Of a DNA stretch of 42,634 nucleotides, positions 15,545 through 23,929 are shown piece after piece. A program made the position numbers and the translations under genes. A model generated the notes under the pieces. The model was given only the letters and a program-made list of their open reading frames with translations. It did not search any database and had not been told where the DNA came from. The stretch's first letter is position 1, and every line of letters begins with the position of its first letter. Source of the stretch: Egibacteraceae bacterium (lineage in GTDB: Bacteria; Actinomycetota; Nitriliruptoria; Euzebyales; Egibacteraceae); assembly GCA_035540635.1 (NCBI GenBank), contig DATLGH010000081.1, positions 1-42,634 on the forward strand. The letters are read 5' to 3'.

Positions 15545-16851
15545 CCGGCGTCTGGCCGCGCACGGCCGCGTTCGCGGACGGGCGCCTCGCGCGCCTCGGC
15601 GGCGTGGACGTCGACGCGCTCGCCCGGGAGCACGGGACGCCGCTGTACGTCCTCGACCACGCAGAGCTCGTCGGGCGCATGCGCGCGTACCGGGATGCGT
15701 TCGGAGACGACGTCGCGGTCACCTACGCCGGCAAGGCGCTCTGCGTCGTCGGCGTGCTCCAGATCGCCGCCCGGGAGGGCCTGCACCTGGATGTGGCCAG
15801 CGGCGGCGAGCTCCACACCGCCGCCCGTGCGGGTTTCCCGATGGAGCGGGTGCTCCTGCACGGCAACAACAAGTCGGAGGCCGAGCTCGCCCAGGCCGCC
15901 ACGCTCGGGGTCGGGCGGGTCGTCGCCGACAGCTTCTCCGAGCTCGAGCGGCTCTCCGCGCTGGGGGAGCGGCTCCGCCACGACTACGCCGTGCTCCTGC
16001 GCATCACGCCCGGCGTGACCGCCGTCACCCACGACTTCATCCGCACCGGCGACGACGACTCGAAGTTCGGCTTCACCCTGTCCGCCGGCCTCGCCCACGC
16101 CGCGGTCGAGCGTGCGCTCGCCCTGCCCCGGATCGACGTGCGGGGGTTGCACTGCCACGTGGGCAGCCAGGTCACCGCCGCTGAGGTCTTCAGCGCCGCG
16201 GCGGTGCTGCTCGTCGGCCTGCTCGACGACGTGCGCACCCGCCACTGCACCGTGCTCGGGGAGCTCAACGTCGGCGGCGGGCTCGGCATCGCCTACGCCG
16301 AGGGCGACGATGCCCTCGACGTGCGCGACTACGCGCGGGCCCTGCGCGAGGCGGTCAGCCGGGAGTGCAGCCGCCGGGGGCTGGGCGAGCCGCGGCTGGC
16401 CGTCGAGCCCGGCCGGTCGATCGTGGGCCCGGCAGGCGTCACCCTCTACACCGTCGGCACGGTCAAGGAGGTGCCCGGGGTGCGCACCTACGTGAGCGTC
16501 GATGGCGGCATGAGCGACAACCCGCGCCCCGCCCTGTACGGCGCCCGCTACACGTTCGCGCCCGCCGGCCGCCAGGCCGGCGCCCCCGCGCCCTCGCGCG
16601 TGACCGTCGTCGGCAAGCACTGCGAGTCCGGCGACGTCCTCGGCCGCGACGTCGAGCTCGGCCCGGGGATCGCCGAGGGCGAGCTGCTCGCGGTCGCCGC
16701 CACGGGCGGCTACGCCCATTCCATGTCGAGCAACTACAACCGCCTGCCGCGCCCCGCGATGGTGCTCGTCGCCGACGGTGAGGCGCGGGTGCTCGTCCGT
16801 CGTGAGACCCTCGACGACGTCGTGGCCCGCGACGCGCCGCTCGAGCCGTGA
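15541..16851 (+). CDS. lysA: Diaminopimelate decarboxylase
   Basis: The product is a 436-residue PLP enzyme of alanine-racemase fold. It removes CO2 from meso-diaminopimelate to give lysine. PLP Lys65 lies in TYAGKALC. HVGSQVT, NVGGGLGIAY, EPGRSIVGPAG and the active-site Cys361 in KHCESGDVLGRD are present, as is the closing YAHSMSSNYNRLPRPA. The GTG start shares bases with the argS stop, as is common in the actinobacterial argS-lysA-hom order. Confidence 0.96.
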   Translation: MTGVWPRTAAFADGRLARLGGVDVDALAREHGTPLYVLDHAELVGRMRAYRDAFGDDVAVTYAGKALCVVGVLQIAAREGLHLDVASGGELHTAARAGFPMERVLLHGNNKSEAELAQAATLGVGRVVADSFSELERLSALGERLRHDYAVLLRITPGVTAVTHDFIRTGDDDSKFGFTLSAGLAHAAVERALALPRIDVRGLHCHVGSQVTAAEVFSAAAVLLVGLLDDVRTRHCTVLGELNVGGGLGIAYAEGDDALDVRDYARALREAVSRECSRRGLGEPRLAVEPGRSIVGPAGVTLYTVGTVKEVPGVRTYVSVDGGMSDNPRPALYGARYTFAPAGRQAGAPAPSRVTVVGKHCESGDVLGRDVELGPGIAEGELLAVAATGGYAHSMSSNYNRLPRPAMVLVADGEARVLVRRETLDDVVARDAPLEP

Positions 16852-16862
16852 GGAGCGCGCCC

Positions 16863-16868
16863 TACACT
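16863..16868 (+). promoter_or_regulatory. -10 element before hom
   Basis: TACACT lies 36 bp before the hom ATG, just after the lysA stop, and is identical to the -10 before thrC. The -35 region is not consensus. A short leader with GTGAGGCGAC as ribosome site would result. Confidence 0.4.
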
Positions 16869-16904
16869 TCCTGACCAGGACGCACAGGGGTGTGAGGCGA
16901 CAAC

Positions 16905-18212
16905 ATGGAAACGGAAGTGGACGAGCCGCGGCGGCGGACGCTCACCGTCGGCCTGCTCGGCTGCGGCATCGTCGGGTCGGGGGTGGTGCACCTGCTCCGC
17001 GAGCACGCCGACGAGATCGCCGGCCGGCTCGGCGCCCGCCTCCAGGTCGGCCCCGTCGCCGTGCGTACCCTCTCCCGCAACCGCGAGGTCGCCGACCTGC
17101 GCCTGACGACCGACCCGCACGAGGTGACGGCCAACGCCGACGTTGACATCGTCGTCGAGGTCATGGGCGGCATCGAGCCCGCCCGGGGACTCATCACCGA
17201 GGCGCTCGAGGGCGGCAAGAGCGTCGTCACCGCGAACAAGGAGCTCGTGGCCACCCTCGGCGCGGAGCTCATCGCGCTGGCCGACGCGCGGGGCGCGCGG
17301 CTCGAGTACGAGGCCGCCGTCGCCGGGGGCATCCCGATCATCAAGCCGCTTCGTGAGTCGCTCGCCGGCGACCGGGTGCGCCGGGTGCTCGGGATACTCA
17401 ACGGCACGACGAACTACATCCTCACGAAGATGACCGAGGAGGGCGCGTCGTTCGCCGAAGCTCTCGGCGAGGCGCAGCGCCTCGGGTACGCAGAACGGGA
17501 CCCGACCGCCGACATCGAGGGGTTCGACGCGGCGGCGAAGACCGCGATCCTCGCCTCCCTGGCCTTCGACGCCCGGATCGTCGCGGGCGACGTCTACCGG
17601 GAGGGCATAACCGGCGTCACCGCGACCGACATCGCCCACGCCGAGCGCATGGGCTACGTCATCAAGCTGCTCGGCATCGCGGAGGAGACCGACGGGCGGG
17701 TGGGCGTGCGGGTGCATCCCGCCCTCATTCCCGACCACCACCCCCTCGCGAGCGTGCGCGAGTCGTTCAACGCCGTCTTCGTCGAGGGGGAGGCGGTCGG
17801 CGACCTCATGTTCTACGGGCGCGGCGCCGGGTCGCTTCCGACGGCCAGCGCCGTCGTCGGCGACATCATCACCGTCGCGCGCGCGGTCCTGTCCGGCGAG
17901 CGCCCCGCGAACGGCAGCCTCCTCGCCGACAAGCCCCTGCGGTCCTTCGATGAGAACACCGTCCAGTTCTTCATCCTCCTCGACGTCCTCGACGAGTCGG
18001 GCGTCCTGGCCGCGATCGCCGCGACCTTCGGCGAGCACGACGTGTCGATCAGGAGCGTGTGGCAGGAGGGTGCGGGCGACACCGCCCAGCTGCTGCTCAT
18101 CACCCACGCCGCCAAGGAGCGCGACGTGCAGGCCACCCTCCACGCGCTGCGCGGGCTTGCGGTCGTGCGCGACGTGGCGAGCGTCATCCGGGTCGAGGGC
18201 GGGGAGGCGTAG
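16905..18212 (+). CDS. hom: Homoserine dehydrogenase with ACT domain
   Basis: The product is 435 residues. It reduces aspartate semialdehyde to homoserine with NAD(P)H, at the branch to threonine and methionine. The Rossmann motif is GLLGCGIVGSGVV. NGTTNYILTKM and GYAERDPTADIEGFDAAAK are conserved substrate-site segments. The C-terminal 80 residues (FFILLDVLDESGVLAAIAAT onward) form an ACT domain, the usual site of threonine feedback inhibition in Gram-positive enzymes. A perfect terminator hairpin 200 bp downstream separates it from thrC. Confidence 0.96.
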   Translation: METEVDEPRRRTLTVGLLGCGIVGSGVVHLLREHADEIAGRLGARLQVGPVAVRTLSRNREVADLRLTTDPHEVTANADVDIVVEVMGGIEPARGLITEALEGGKSVVTANKELVATLGAELIALADARGARLEYEAAVAGGIPIIKPLRESLAGDRVRRVLGILNGTTNYILTKMTEEGASFAEALGEAQRLGYAERDPTADIEGFDAAAKTAILASLAFDARIVAGDVYREGITGVTATDIAHAERMGYVIKLLGIAEETDGRVGVRVHPALIPDHHPLASVRESFNAVFVEGEAVGDLMFYGRGAGSLPTASAVVGDIITVARAVLSGERPANGSLLADKPLRSFDENTVQFFILLDVLDESGVLAAIAATFGEHDVSIRSVWQEGAGDTAQLLLITHAAKERDVQATLHALRGLAVVRDVASVIRVEGGEA

Positions 18213-18238
18213 CGCGAGCCCCCGCGCGCGGCTCCGGT

Positions 18239-18296
18239 GCAGCATTTCATCAATTTTGATGATGCACCCGGACGCGTTCTGGCCCATGCTGCGTCC
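18239..18296 (+). repeat. Copy B of the dyad-containing element
   Basis: It has GCAGCATTTCATCA, the dyad TCATCA-ATTT-TGATGA, GATGCACC and the end GGCCCATGCTGCGTCC. It resembles copy A at 11978-12045, with the middle spacer 12 bp shorter (about one helical turn). Its ATG opens a 74-codon frame with no recognisable product that runs through the terminator at 18421, so the frame is probably not a gene. Confidence 0.5.
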
Positions 18297-18420
18297 AGAG
18301 CAAAGGTACGAGGTCTGGCTGGAGAGTCCGACGGTCGCACCGCCCGTGTCAGGGCGCGGGCGCGGCCGGCGGTGGGGGGCTCCTCCGGCTGACCCCGTCA
18401 CACGCTCCCGGCGGGAATCG

Positions 18421-18460
18421 GCGGCGCCTCGCACGTCAGCGAGGCGCCGCCGCCCATTTT
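18421..18460 (+). terminator. Terminator after hom
   Basis: A perfect 12-bp stem, GCGGCGCCTCGC (18421-18432) with GCGAGGCGCCGC (18439-18450) and loop ACGTCA, is followed by CGCCCATTTT. The position between hom and the thrC promoter fits intrinsic termination of the hom transcript. Confidence 0.75.
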
Positions 18461-18491
18461 CCCCTCGGGCCGGGGCGGGCCGGCGGCTGCG

Positions 18492-18497
18492 TACACT
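18492..18497 (+). promoter_or_regulatory. -10 element of a leaderless thrC promoter
   Basis: TACACT ends 9 nt before the thrC ATG. RNA starting at the usual distance would begin at or next to the start codon, and no ribosome site is present, so a leaderless message is inferred. The -35 is not consensus. Confidence 0.5.
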
Positions 18498-18506
18498 GCA
18501 CCGGCC

Positions 18507-19610
18507 ATGACCGGTGCCCTCGACCGCAGTGAGACGCCGGCGTCACCGCTCGCGGGCGGGCGCCAGTGGCGGGGCGTCATCGAGGAGTACGCCGACCGCC
18601 TGCCGCTCGGCGGCACGCCGGCGGTGACCCTGCGCGAGGGAGGGACCCCCCTGATCGCGTCGGCCGACCTCTCGGGGGCGACCGGCTGCGAGGTGTGGCT
18701 GAAGTTCGAGGGCGCCAACCCGACCGGCTCCTTCAAGGACCGGGGTATGACCGTGGCGATCTCGGCTGCCGTCGCCGCCGGCGCGAAGGCGGTGATCTGC
18801 GCCTCGACCGGCAACACCTCCGCCTCCGCGGCCGCCTACGCGGGCAAGGCGGGCCTCGTCTGTGGCGTGCTCGTCCCGATGGGCAAGATCGCGCTCGGCA
18901 AGCTCGCGCAGGCGCTCATCCACGGGGCCCGGGTCATCCAGGTAGACGGCAACTTCGACGCCGCGCTCGACATCTGCCGGATCCTCGACGAGAAGTACCC
19001 CGTCGACCTCGTGAACTCCGTCAACCCGCTGCGCATCGAAGGGCAGAAAACCGGCGCGTTCGAGGTGTGCGACTTCCTCGGGCGGGCACCCGACGTCCAC
19101 GTCATGCCGGTCGGCAACGCGGGCAACATCACCGCCTACTGGCGGGGGTACCGCGAGTACCACGCCGACGGGCTCGTCGACCGCCTGCCGGTCATGCGGG
19201 GGTTCCAGGCAGCCGGCGCCGCCCCGATCGTGCGGGGGACGGTCGTCGAGCAGCCGACGACGATCGCCACCGCCATCCGCATCGGCAACCCCGCCTCGTG
19301 GGAGCAGGCGGTCGCCGCCGCCGACGAGTCCGGCGGGTCGATCCGTGCGGTCACCGACCGGGAGATCCTCCGCGCCTACCGCCGCGTCGCCCGCGAGGGG
19401 GTCTTCTGCGAGATGGCGTCGGCCGCGAGCGTCGCCGGCCTGCTCCAGCTCGCCGAGGGCGGGCACCTCGCGGCGGGGCAGACGGTCGTGTGCGTGCTCA
19501 CCGGCCACGGCCTCAAGGAGCCCGACTGGGCCATCTCCGGCGCGGCGGTTCCCCCGGTCATCCCACCCGACGTCGACGCCGCCGCCGAGCTTCTCGGCCT
19601 CGGCACGTGA
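18507..19610 (+). CDS. thrC: Threonine synthase
   Basis: The product is a 367-residue PLP enzyme turning O-phosphohomoserine into threonine. The PLP Lys is Lys77 in [11 protein letters not shown]. The phosphate-binding stretches [14 protein letters not shown] and [15 protein letters not shown] are intact, and [13 protein letters not shown] closes the fold. It is the short actinobacterial form. It has its own -10 element and overlaps thrB by GTGA at its stop, so thrC-thrB are likely translated together. Confidence 0.96.
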   Translation: MTGALDRSETPASPLAGGRQWRGVIEEYADRLPLGGTPAVTLREGGTPLIASADLSGATGCEVWLKFEGANPTGSFKDRGMTVAISAAVAAGAKAVICASTGNTSASAAAYAGKAGLVCGVLVPMGKIALGKLAQALIHGARVIQVDGNFDAALDICRILDEKYPVDLVNSVNPLRIEGQKTGAFEVCDFLGRAPDVHVMPVGNAGNITAYWRGYREYHADGLVDRLPVMRGFQAAGAAPIVRGTVVEQPTTIATAIRIGNPASWEQAVAAADESGGSIRAVTDREILRAYRRVAREGVFCEMASAASVAGLLQLAEGGHLAAGQTVVCVLTGHGLKEPDWAISGAAVPPVIPPDVDAAAELLGLGT

Positions 19611-20560
19611 GCGGGGCGCGTCCCCCGGTGACCACGGTGACCGACGCCCTGACCGTGCGGGTGCCCGCCACGAGCGCGAACCTCGGCCCCGGGTTCGACG
19701 CCCTCGCCGTCGCCCTCGACGTGCACATGACCGCGTCGGTCGCCGAGCGCGACCGCTGCCGCGTCCACGTCGACGGCTGCGGCGTCGACGAGCTGCCCGA
19801 CGACGAGGGCAACCTCGTGTGGCGCGCGTTCGCGGCGTACTGCGGCTGGGCCGGCGTGCCGGTGCCCGACGTCAGCCTGCGCGCGTCGAGCGACATCCCG
19901 CTCGAGCGCGGCATGGGCTCGTCGTCGGCGGCGGCGGTGGCCGGGGCGGCGCTCGCCCGCGCCCTCGTCGCGGGTACGCCCGGCGCTCGCCGGGCCGACG
20001 ACGCCGAGCTCGTCCGCCTCGTCGCCCCCTTCGAGGGGCACGCCGACAACGCGGCGGCGGCGGTGCTCGGCGGCCTCGTCGTCTGCACGAACGGGCGCGT
20101 GCTGCGGCTCGAGCCGAGCGCGGCCCTGCGCCCGGTCCTCTGCATCCCCGAGCAGCGCCTGGCGACCTCCCTCGCCCGTGGTCTCCTGCCCGATGTCGTG
20201 GCCCACGCCGACGCTGCGGCCAACGGCGCGCGCGCAGCGGTGGTCCTCGCGGGGCTTGCGGGGGCGGTCGCGTGGGACCCCGCGGCGATGCACGACGTGC
20301 TCCACGAACCCGCGCGGTTCGCGGCAATGCCCGACAGCGGCCGGCTCGTGGGGACGCTGCGGGAGGCCGGCGTCGCCGCATGCCTGTCCGGCGCCGGTCC
20401 CGCCGTGCTCGCGGTCGTGGCCTCCGGCGACCCGGGGGTCCTCGCGCGCATCCGCGCCGCGGCGGGCCACGGGTGGCGGGTGCGCCCGTCGCGCTGGGAC
20501 CGGTCCGGCGCCGCGGTCCACCGGCGCGCCGCGGTCGGCTGCGAGGACGCGACGCGCTGA
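19607..20560 (+). CDS. thrB: Homoserine kinase
   Basis: The product is a 317-residue GHMP-family kinase that phosphorylates homoserine for threonine synthase. It shows [20 protein letters not shown] at the N-terminus, the ATP motif [17 protein letters not shown], and the C-terminal [15 protein letters not shown]. The GTG at 19607 is chosen because it overlaps the thrC stop by 4 nt; in-frame GTGs at 19628 and 19637 are alternatives. Confidence 0.94.
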   Translation: MSGARPPVTTVTDALTVRVPATSANLGPGFDALAVALDVHMTASVAERDRCRVHVDGCGVDELPDDEGNLVWRAFAAYCGWAGVPVPDVSLRASSDIPLERGMGSSSAAAVAGAALARALVAGTPGARRADDAELVRLVAPFEGHADNAAAAVLGGLVVCTNGRVLRLEPSAALRPVLCIPEQRLATSLARGLLPDVVAHADAAANGARAAVVLAGLAGAVAWDPAAMHDVLHEPARFAAMPDSGRLVGTLREAGVAACLSGAGPAVLAVVASGDPGVLARIRAAAGHGWRVRPSRWDRSGAAVHRRAAVGCEDATR

Positions 20561-20625
20561 GGCCGCGGGGGTGGCGGACACGTTCGGATAAGGTGGCGGT
20601 CACGTCACGCATGCCGAGGGAGACC

Positions 20626-21447
20626 ATGGTCACCATCGCCCACATCTCCGACCCGCACGTCGGATCCCCCCATTTCGTGCCGAACCTCCTCGACCGCATG
20701 CTCACGGAGATCGACGAGCTCGCCCCGGACGTCGTCCTCTGCACGGGTGACATCACCGACAACGGCCTGGCCGGCGAGTACAAGGCCGCGGTCGGCTACT
20801 TCAGCCAGATCCGCCAGCCCCTGTTCATGGTCCCCGGCAACCACGACAGCCGCAATGTCGGCTACGTACACTTCGAGCGGGCGTGGGGCCCGCGCTACTG
20901 GGTCCACGACGTCGGGCCGGTCCGCATCGTCGGGGCCGACTCCTCCGAGCCCGACCTCAACGAGGGCAAGCTCGGCCGCGAGCACTACGCGTGGCTGCGC
21001 GAGTCCTTCGACTGCCCCGCGGAGCTGAAGATCTTCGCCGTGCACCACCACCTCATCCCGCTGCCCGGCACGGGCCGCGAGCGCAGCACGATGCAGGACG
21101 CCGGCGACGTGCTCGAGCTGCTCCTCGGCGCGGGCGTGCAGCTCGTCCTCAACGGCCACAAGCACGTGCCCCACGTCTGGCGCCTGGAGCACCTCTACAT
21201 CGCCAACGCGGGAACCTGCTCGAGCCTGAAGCTCCGCGGCGACGGGAAGCCGTCCTACGCGATCGTCGAGTACAGCCAGGGGCAGGTGCGCATCCACCGC
21301 AAGGCACCCTTCGGCGAGGCCGCCCTCATCGCCCACTGGAACCCCCGCACCGGCGAGCAGTACCGCCGGGAGTTCGAGCCGCTCTTCTCGGCACCCTTCC
21401 CGCCCGACTCCGCCGACGTGACGACACCCGCGGCGGAGCCGGCCTGA
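20626..21447 (+). CDS. Calcineurin-like metallophosphoesterase
   Basis: The product is a 273-residue dimetal hydrolase. The five family motifs are present: ISDPHVG (Asp8, His10), CTGDITD, VPGNHD, VHHHLI and NGHKHVPH. The layout resembles class III cyclic-nucleotide phosphodiesterases (CpdA/Icc), but related proteins act on many phosphoesters, so the substrate is not determined. ATG 20626 follows GAGGGAGA; the in-frame ATG at 20611 is less likely. It sits on the same strand just before the cDPG genes, so a role in cDPG or DPG turnover is conceivable but unsupported. Confidence 0.87.
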   Translation: MVTIAHISDPHVGSPHFVPNLLDRMLTEIDELAPDVVLCTGDITDNGLAGEYKAAVGYFSQIRQPLFMVPGNHDSRNVGYVHFERAWGPRYWVHDVGPVRIVGADSSEPDLNEGKLGREHYAWLRESFDCPAELKIFAVHHHLIPLPGTGRERSTMQDAGDVLELLLGAGVQLVLNGHKHVPHVWRLEHLYIANAGTCSSLKLRGDGKPSYAIVEYSQGQVRIHRKAPFGEAALIAHWNPRTGEQYRREFEPLFSAPFPPDSADVTTPAAEPA

Positions 21448-21480
21448 CCCCCCTCCGGGGCCGCGTCCCCGCCTGAGCGC

Positions 21481-22854
21481 GTGAACCGCACCGACCGCAC
21501 CGCCGTGGTGCTCGTCGACGGAGAGCACTACCCCCCGGTCGTGCGCGCCGCCCTCGCCGACCTCGCCGCGCGGGGGACTCGGGCGGTCGCGGCGTTGATG
21601 CTTGGCGGCACGGAGAAGGTCGCGGGGCACGGGGCCGCCGTCGACCTCGGCGTGCCGACCGAATGGGTCGGCCGGCCCGCGGACGTGCAGGCCGCCGCCG
21701 AGGCGCTCGGCGTGCTGCTCGAGCGGGTGCGCCCCGACGTCGTCGTCGACCTGTCCGACGAGCCGGTCGTCGACGCGCGGCGGCGGCTGCGCCTCGCGAG
21801 CCACGCGCTCCTTGCCGGCGTGCCCTTCGAGGGTCCGGACTTCCGGCTCACGCCGCCCCCGCGGCCACGCCTCGCCAGGCGCCCCTCGGTCGCGGTCGTC
21901 GGGACGGGCAAGCGCACCGGCAAGACCGCGCTCACCGGCGAGGTCGTGCGCCAATTCACGGCGGCGGGGCGCACCCCCGTCGTGGTGGCCATGGGGCGGG
22001 GCGGCCCGCCCGAGCCCGTGGTGATCCGCGCCGGCGACGACGTCGGGCCCGAGCGCCTGCTCGCGATCGCCGACGGGGGAGCGCACGCATCGAGCGACTT
22101 CTACGAGGACGCGGCAACGACGGGGGTAGCGACCGTCGGCGCGCGTCGCTGCGGTGGCGGTCTCGCCGGTGCGGTCGGCTTCTCCAACGTCGCCGACGCC
22201 ATCCGGGCGGCGGAGGAGCTGCCCGGCGACCTGACCGTCCTCGAGGGCAGCGGCGCGGCGCTCCCCCCCGCGCACGCCGACGCGACCGTCCTCGTCGTCG
22301 CGGCGGACGCGGATCCGGAGCTGCTCGGGGGCTACCTCGGTCCTTACCGTCTGTTGCTGGCGGACCTTGTAGTCGTTACAATGGCCGAACCGCCGAGGTC
22401 CTCCCCGCACCAGGTGGAGGCAGTCCTCGAGGTCCTCCGAACCTTCTCGCGACTGAGCCCTGTTGTGCGAACGGTCTTCCGTCCTGTCCCTCTCGGGCCG
22501 GTGACCGGGACACGAGTGTTCTTCGCGACGACCGCACCTGAAGCTGTCACCACCGGACTTGCTCCCTACCTGCAGGACCGGTACGGCTGCGAGGTGGTCG
22601 CAACCAGCAGCCACCTCGCCGATCGTGAGGCACTGCGAGCCGATCTTCGGGCGGCGCCCGGGTTCGAGGTCCTCCTCGTGGAGCTGAAGGCCGCGGCGGT
22701 GGACGTCGCGGTGCGCACCGCCACTGCAGAGGGGGCTCGCGTGGTTTTCTGTGACAACCGCCCGGTCGCCGTCGACGAAGAGCGCGACGGCAGGCTCGAC
22801 GTGGCGCTCCGAAACCTGGCCCGCCTCGCGGACGAGCGGTTCACCACCGACTGA
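21481..22854 (+). CDS. cpgS: Cyclic 2,3-diphosphoglycerate synthetase
   Basis: The product is a 457-residue homologue of the methanogen enzyme that uses ATP to close 2,3-diphosphoglycerate into cyclic 2,3-diphosphoglycerate (cDPG). The clearest signature is the P-loop VVGTGKRTGKTAL at about 140-151. The central GRGGPPEPVVI, then ASSDFYEDAATTGV and GARRCGGGLAGA, are conserved-looking, and the C-terminal part ends VVFCDNRPVAVDEERDGRLD. The start is GTG with a weak ribosome site. Codons from about 22340 to 22660 use far more A/T third positions than the rest of the gene. The adjacent 2-phosphoglycerate kinase gene supplies the preceding step, which supports the assignment. Confidence 0.85.
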   Translation: MNRTDRTAVVLVDGEHYPPVVRAALADLAARGTRAVAALMLGGTEKVAGHGAAVDLGVPTEWVGRPADVQAAAEALGVLLERVRPDVVVDLSDEPVVDARRRLRLASHALLAGVPFEGPDFRLTPPPRPRLARRPSVAVVGTGKRTGKTALTGEVVRQFTAAGRTPVVVAMGRGGPPEPVVIRAGDDVGPERLLAIADGGAHASSDFYEDAATTGVATVGARRCGGGLAGAVGFSNVADAIRAAEELPGDLTVLEGSGAALPPAHADATVLVVAADADPELLGGYLGPYRLLLADLVVVTMAEPPRSSPHQVEAVLEVLRTFSRLSPVVRTVFRPVPLGPVTGTRVFFATTAPEAVTTGLAPYLQDRYGCEVVATSSHLADREALRADLRAAPGFEVLLVELKAAAVDVAVRTATAEGARVVFCDNRPVAVDEERDGRLDVALRNLARLADERFTTD

Positions 22855-22884
22855 CGCTCCAGAAGGGTCGATCGGGACAGCCGA

Positions 22885-23889
22885 GTGAGAGACATCCAGG
22901 AGAGGACAGCAGAGCGGCCCCCGAGCCAGAACCGTCACGTGACGATCCGCGACGGCAAGGCGGGGCTGCCGTACTCGAAGGGCCTCATGGCGACGTCGGT
23001 CATGGCTGCAGGGCTGCCGCCCTTCCGCGCCTTCCACGTGGCGGAGATCATCGAGCAGCGCCTGCACGCCGAAGGGCGCTCCGACGTGTCGACCGCCGAG
23101 CTGCGCGACCTCGCGGCGGGCGTGCTCGAGGAGGAGGTCGGACCCCGCTACGCGGACAACTACCGGCTGTGGCAGCGGGCGCAGGACCGCCCGGCGCCGC
23201 TCATCGTCCTGATCGGCGGCACGACGGGGGTGGGCAAGTCGACGATCGCGACGACCGTGGCCGGACGCCTCGGCATCGTCCGCATCGTGTCCACCGACGC
23301 CATCCGTGAGGTCATGCGCGGCATCTTCACCCGCGAGATGATGCCCAGCCTGCACTCCTCCTCCTTCGACGTCGGCCGGGTGCTGCCCGACCTGCCGGGC
23401 AGCGTCGACCCCGTCATCGCGGGTTTCCGCCAGCAGGTGCAGGCGGTTTCGGTGGGGGTCAGCCAGGTCATCCGCCGGGCCGTCCTCGAGGGCACCGACC
23501 TCATCGTCGAGGGCGCCCACCTCGTCCCCGGGGCGGTCGCGGTGCCCGCCAAGGAGGAGGCCGTCATCGCCCCCATGGTGATCACGGTCGACGACGAGCA
23601 GATCCACCGCAGCCACTTCGTCGCGCGCGGCCAGGACGCACGCAGCCGCGCGAGCGACGGCAGCGACGCCTCCGGAGGTGGCAACCGCTACCTCGAGCGC
23701 CTCGACGCCATCCGCACCGTGCAGGACTACCTTCGCACCCTCGCCCGCGCGCATCGCGTCCCGGTCGTGCACAGCTACAGCCTCGACGCCACAGTGTCGC
23801 GCGTGATGGAGCTCATCGTGTCGGCAACCACCGAGTTCCCGAACCCCCGCCCGTCCGTAGCCGAACCCGCCGGAGAGGCCGGCGCCTGA
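22885..23889 (+). CDS. pgk2: 2-phosphoglycerate kinase with N-terminal ATP-cone-like domain
   Basis: The product is 334 residues, predicted to phosphorylate 2-phosphoglycerate to 2,3-diphosphoglycerate. Residues about 18-95 resemble an ATP cone ([20 protein letters not shown], then [13 protein letters not shown]), as in methanogen 2PGK. The kinase P-loop is [10 protein letters not shown] at 111-120, followed by [12 protein letters not shown] and a Walker B-like [11 protein letters not shown]. Plain P-loop kinases lack this cone. It lies 30 bp after the cDPG synthetase gene, so both enzymes of the 2PG-to-cDPG route are encoded together. The start is GTG 22885; GTG 22939 is a shorter alternative. 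Confidence 0.87.
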   Translation: MRDIQERTAERPPSQNRHVTIRDGKAGLPYSKGLMATSVMAAGLPPFRAFHVAEIIEQRLHAEGRSDVSTAELRDLAAGVLEEEVGPRYADNYRLWQRAQDRPAPLIVLIGGTTGVGKSTIATTVAGRLGIVRIVSTDAIREVMRGIFTREMMPSLHSSSFDVGRVLPDLPGSVDPVIAGFRQQVQAVSVGVSQVIRRAVLEGTDLIVEGAHLVPGAVAVPAKEEAVIAPMVITVDDEQIHRSHFVARGQDARSRASDGSDASGGGNRYLERLDAIRTVQDYLRTLARAHRVPVVHSYSLDATVSRVMELIVSATTEFPNPRPSVAEPAGEAGA

Positions 23890-23929
23890 CCGAGGCCCGG
23901 CCGGACCGATCACCGACAGGAGCCCACCG

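Noticed and set aside
18286-18510. A 74-codon frame starting at the ATG of repeat copy B and ending on the thrC start
   Set aside because: Composition is Arg/Pro-rich with no domain, it runs through the strong terminator stem at 18421-18450, and it lacks clustered Thr or Ile codons expected of a threonine attenuator peptide.
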